DNA of 32,572 nt from an uncultured Clostridia bacterium (GTDB lineage Bacteria > Bacillota > Clostridia > Oscillospirales > Acutalibacteraceae): positions 1 through 32,572 of the forward strand of contig CANQBK010000019.1 in assembly GCA_947589485.1 (NCBI GenBank), read 5' to 3'. Below, piece after piece: positions 30,200 to 32,572 of this stretch. The notes beneath the pieces are model-generated. The model saw only the letters and a list, made by a program, of their open reading frames with translations. It made no database searches and was not told where the DNA came from. Made by a program: the position numbers and the translations under genes. The stretch's first letter is position 1, and each line of letters begins with the position of its first letter.

Positions 30200-30481
30200 T
30201 CAAATAATTGTGTTATTTAGCAATTACTTCGCCATAGAATCAACGCAAAATTTACTTATGCACAACTCCTATTCTCAATTTAGGATTTTTCCCTGTTTTC
30301 ATTGAGCGTCTTGTCTATAAAATCTGCTGATTCTCTTTTGCCATACATACTACTTACTCTGTTTACGATATATTGAGCTTGTTTTTTATTTTTAGAATAT
30401 CAATATTTTTTGACAGCACAATGTCATCATAATGTCATTCAAATCTATTAAATTTTTAATTTTATTTGATTATTTTGATAA
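30200..30481. other. AT-rich gap with a possible coding remnant
   Basis: On the minus strand, about 30285-30395, a closed frame reads QAQYIVNRVSSMYGKRESAD then FIDKTLNENREKS and stops. It has no start with a ribosome site, and the upstream reading is broken by stops. It may be the end of a decayed gene. Nothing else is seen. Confidence 0.25.
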
Positions 30482-30510
30482 TTGACATTTTTTTCAAAGA
30501 TATGTATAAT
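30482..30510 (+). promoter_or_regulatory. Consensus promoter of the large surface protein
   Basis: TTGACA (30482-30487) and TATAAT (30505-30510) are 17 bases apart, a full consensus. The resulting leader is about 130 bases and contains a possible 17-codon frame at 30585-30638. Confidence 0.8.
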
Positions 30511-30649
30511 TTCGTATTAACAGACAAAAGTGCTGCTTTTAAAATTTATATTCAGGAAGATTTACACTAAATTGAAGTGAGGTGATGAATTTCGCTCTAA
30601 TGTTGGGTGGCCTTTTTTCTGTTGAAGTAAAATTTTAAGGAGGAATTTT

Positions 30650-32287
30650 GTGAAATTGCTAAAAAGAGCCTCAGTATTTGCTGTTACAGCAGCTATGATG
30701 TTAGGCACGGCCGCAATGCAGGCGTTTGCAGCATCGACCTATGAACAAAATGGTATTCATGCTGAACTGTCAACTTATAAGCAGGAATATACTGAAAATG
30801 AAAATATTTCCGCGTTTATACAAATAAAAAATATTACCGGTGAGCCCGTTAAAAATGTTAATGTTGTGCCGGTGATTCCCGATGGTTACAAACTTGCTGA
30901 TGATTCAGCTGAAATTTTAAAGAAGGAGCAAAATAGAAATTTAGTTGAAGGAATGGCCTTCGGTATGGTCCTGACATTTGAGCCTATCTCTGAGGAAAGC
31001 AGCCAACCGGAGGAAAGCAGCGAACTTGAAAGCAGTCAACCGGAGGAAAGCAGCGAACCTGAGAGCAGTCAACCGGAGGAAAGCAGTGAACCTGAAAGCA
31101 GCCAACCGGAGGAAAGCAGCAAACCTGAGAGCAGTCAGCCCGAGGAAAGCAGCAAGCCTGAGAGCAGCCAACCCGAAGAAGGCAGTAAGCCGCCTGTAGA
31201 AAACAGTAAGTCCGGGGGCAATATACTCGTAGAAAGCAATAAACCTCAGAGCAGTACAATTGAGGGCAAAGCAGCAAATGACCAAACTGTTAATACCGGT
31301 GATAACGATATAGCACTTATTATTTTCGGTATAGTAATGCTCGGTTCGGTAGTATTAGTATTAGCAACATTAAAGACAAAGAAAGGCAGAAAGCTGTTTT
31401 CTATCCTTTTGAGTGTTGCACTTATCGGCAGTGTTGCTGTTATAGTACCGCTCGATATATATGCCGCAGCTCCTGTTGAAAAGAATATTCAGCTTGATAC
31501 CGAGGTTTCAGTCAACGGTAATACAGTACCAATAATATTTAATATTAGTTTTACAACCGAAGAAGAAGATCAGAACCTTGTTACTATTTCCGGTAAGACT
31601 GTCGGTGAAAACGACGAGCCGCTTGATGCAGTAAAAGTCACAATATATGATGCTGACCATAACACTATTGACAGCGTGGATACTGCAGAGGACGGTACAT
31701 ATTCTTTTGAAGTTTCCTGTGATAACAATACTACCTTTACGCTGGATTTTGTAAAGGACGGCTATGTAACTCAGTCTAAAACAATCATTGATGTTGCGGA
31801 AGACCGTACTGTGAATGTAAAATTATATAATGAAGCGATTACTCAATCATACTCACAATATTTTGTGTTAGAGCCTGTTGTATCGAGTAAGGGTGACCAG
31901 TTAATAAATGAGTACGGTATAATGCTTATCACTAACGAAGATGCCGTTATTGAAAAGTGCGCCGTATATATGGAATATGTAGATGGCGAATGGGAGAGAA
32001 CAATGGCATTTGTCGGTGATAATATCACATCTGCTCTATATGTACCGTATCTTGCGTATGACGATGTTATATATTATGACGGTATTAACACCTCCGATAT
32101 AAATATATTTAAAATGATTCCGGATTCTGACGGTATTTGGAGCAGCGATGGTATATATACTTTGCATGGTGCAAATATTGATGATAAGGACGGCAATTAT
32201 CTGACGCTGAGATCGAAGGACGTTGTCGGAAGAAACGTTAGGATTTTCGACGATTTGTCAAAAATGAAGGAATGGCTTCTTTCATAA
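30650..32287 (+). CDS. Exported surface protein with SQPEE repeats, internal membrane hairpin and carboxypeptidase-regulatory-like domain
   Basis: This is a 545-residue protein; the GTG start follows AAGGAGG. A Sec signal peptide (residues 1-27, ending QAFA) precedes an Ig-like N-terminal domain (about 30-112). Then come six copies of an 11-residue Ser/Gln/Pro/Glu repeat (117-182), a sortase-like NTGD (215-218), a membrane helix (221-240), basic KTKKGRK, and a second hydrophobic helix (249-272) ending YAAA like a signal peptide. Beyond this are a beta-rich segment, a carboxypeptidase-regulatory-like domain (about 311-393: ISGKTVGENDEPLDAVKVTI, DGTYSF) and a C-terminal domain of about 150 residues that I do not recognise. 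If both helices insert, both flanking parts lie outside the cell. Function unknown; adhesion or wall interaction is a guess. Confidence 0.85.
   Translation: MKLLKRASVFAVTAAMMLGTAAMQAFAASTYEQNGIHAELSTYKQEYTENENISAFIQIKNITGEPVKNVNVVPVIPDGYKLADDSAEILKKEQNRNLVEGMAFGMVLTFEPISEESSQPEESSELESSQPEESSEPESSQPEESSEPESSQPEESSKPESSQPEESSKPESSQPEEGSKPPVENSKSGGNILVESNKPQSSTIEGKAANDQTVNTGDNDIALIIFGIVMLGSVVLVLATLKTKKGRKLFSILLSVALIGSVAVIVPLDIYAAAPVEKNIQLDTEVSVNGNTVPIIFNISFTTEEEDQNLVTISGKTVGENDEPLDAVKVTIYDADHNTIDSVDTAEDGTYSFEVSCDNNTTFTLDFVKDGYVTQSKTIIDVAEDRTVNVKLYNEAITQSYSQYFVLEPVVSSKGDQLINEYGIMLITNEDAVIEKCAVYMEYVDGEWERTMAFVGDNITSALYVPYLAYDDVIYYDGINTSDINIFKMIPDSDGIWSSDGIYTLHGANIDDKDGNYLTLRSKDVVGRNVRIFDDLSKMKEWLLS
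30998..31195 (+). repeat. 33-bp coding tandem repeat, six copies
   Basis: Six 11-codon units encode SSQPEESSEPE and close variants (Leu or Lys at one site; the last unit is degenerate). At DNA level the units are similar but not identical, with Ser and Gln codons varying, so the array is fairly old but could still change copy number. Confidence 0.9.
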
Positions 32288-32340
32288 TGACAATGTGTCG
32301 GTAATACGAAATTCACATCGAATATATAATCTATTAATTT

Positions 32341-32380
32341 AAGCCGACCGATTTTACTAAGGTAAGATCGGTCGGCTTTT
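32341..32380 (+). terminator. Terminator of the surface protein gene
   Basis: A perfect 12-bp stem (AAGCCGACCGAT and ATCGGTCGGCTT) ends in TTTT, about 54 bases after the stop. Confidence 0.85.
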
Positions 32381-32411
32381 ATGTGTCGTACAAATTCTCT
32401 ATATTTCTTTG

Positions 32412-32572
32412 GCGCAGTGCCTGCGCCTTGAGCGAAACTTTTAATTTGGGCTAAAATAACTTATTGCGCGCGAACATACTTATTGTTTGCAGTACGAGCG
32501 AGCGGAGCGAGCGATAACGCGAATTGAGAGCGCAGGCACTGCGCCGCCAAAGGCTCCGCCTTTGGAATCCGC
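32412..32572 (+). repeat. Composite hairpin repeat, copy 7 (runs off the window)
   Basis: This begins with GCGCAGTGCCTGCGC and continues through the ACTTTTAATTTGGGC spacer, GAGCGAGCGGAGCGAGCG with ATAACGCGAAT, GCGCAGGCACTGCGC and AAAGGCTCCGCCTTT. It is cut by the window end, so its true length is unknown. Confidence 0.85.

Noticed and set aside
30941-31285. Antisense and alternate-frame open frames across the Ser/Glu repeat
   Set aside because: They are shadows of the 33-bp coding repeat with periodic low-complexity peptides.

Overview
This is a chromosomal stretch from a low-GC Gram-positive bacterium, most likely a gut-type Clostridia member (Oscillospiraceae/Ruminococcaceae-like). The evidence is AGGAGG ribosome sites, sigma-A promoters, a DapL-type lysine route, a NitR-like ANTAR regulator next to a glutamine-synthetase-type gene, and Ser-rich lipoproteins. 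I identified it by reading only; no search was run.

Layout. 1-660 is a chain of GC-rich hairpin repeats. On the minus strand follow glgA (glycogen synthase), three paralogous lipoprotein genes and a small FeoB-associated-type Cys-rich membrane protein. On the plus strand ilvB-ilvN-ilvC (branched-chain amino acids) starts from a near-perfect sigma-A promoter and ends at a clear terminator. A second repeat block (about 8485-8792) separates ilvC from a convergent seven-gene minus-strand lipid operon (15341 down to 8706): DgkA-type kinase, CDP-archaeol-synthase-like cytidylyltransferase, phosphatidylserine synthase, phosphatidylserine decarboxylase, UbiA-family transferase, PEP-synthase-like phosphotransferase and a GNAT-like acyltransferase. 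Next come a tandem-HTH regulator and a divergent SLOG-type gene. A plus-strand nitrogen/pyrimidine block follows: a divergent glutamine synthetase, an ANTAR regulator, carA, a carB-dapF fusion and pyrG. An inverted repeat copy separates pyrG from dapL. Then come two more repeat copies, tRNA-Ser(CGA), a 59-aa small protein, a penicillin-binding-type serine hydrolase lipoprotein and a large secreted/membrane protein. A further repeat copy runs off the right edge.

How the genes work together. ilvBNC makes branched-chain amino acid precursors. carA, carB and pyrG bracket pyrimidine synthesis. dapL and the DapF part of the CarB fusion are two steps of meso-diaminopimelate and lysine synthesis. The lipid operon reads as a route of phosphorylation, CTP activation, serine transfer, decarboxylation and possibly N-acylation. 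It also has two enzymes (UbiA-like and PEP-synthase-like) that ordinary phosphatidylethanolamine synthesis does not need. It is the best candidate here for an undescribed pathway.

The other signal that ordinary annotation misses is the family of composite intergenic elements. They are built from interchangeable short hairpins, sit at gene ends, and in one case supply the last codons of a gene.
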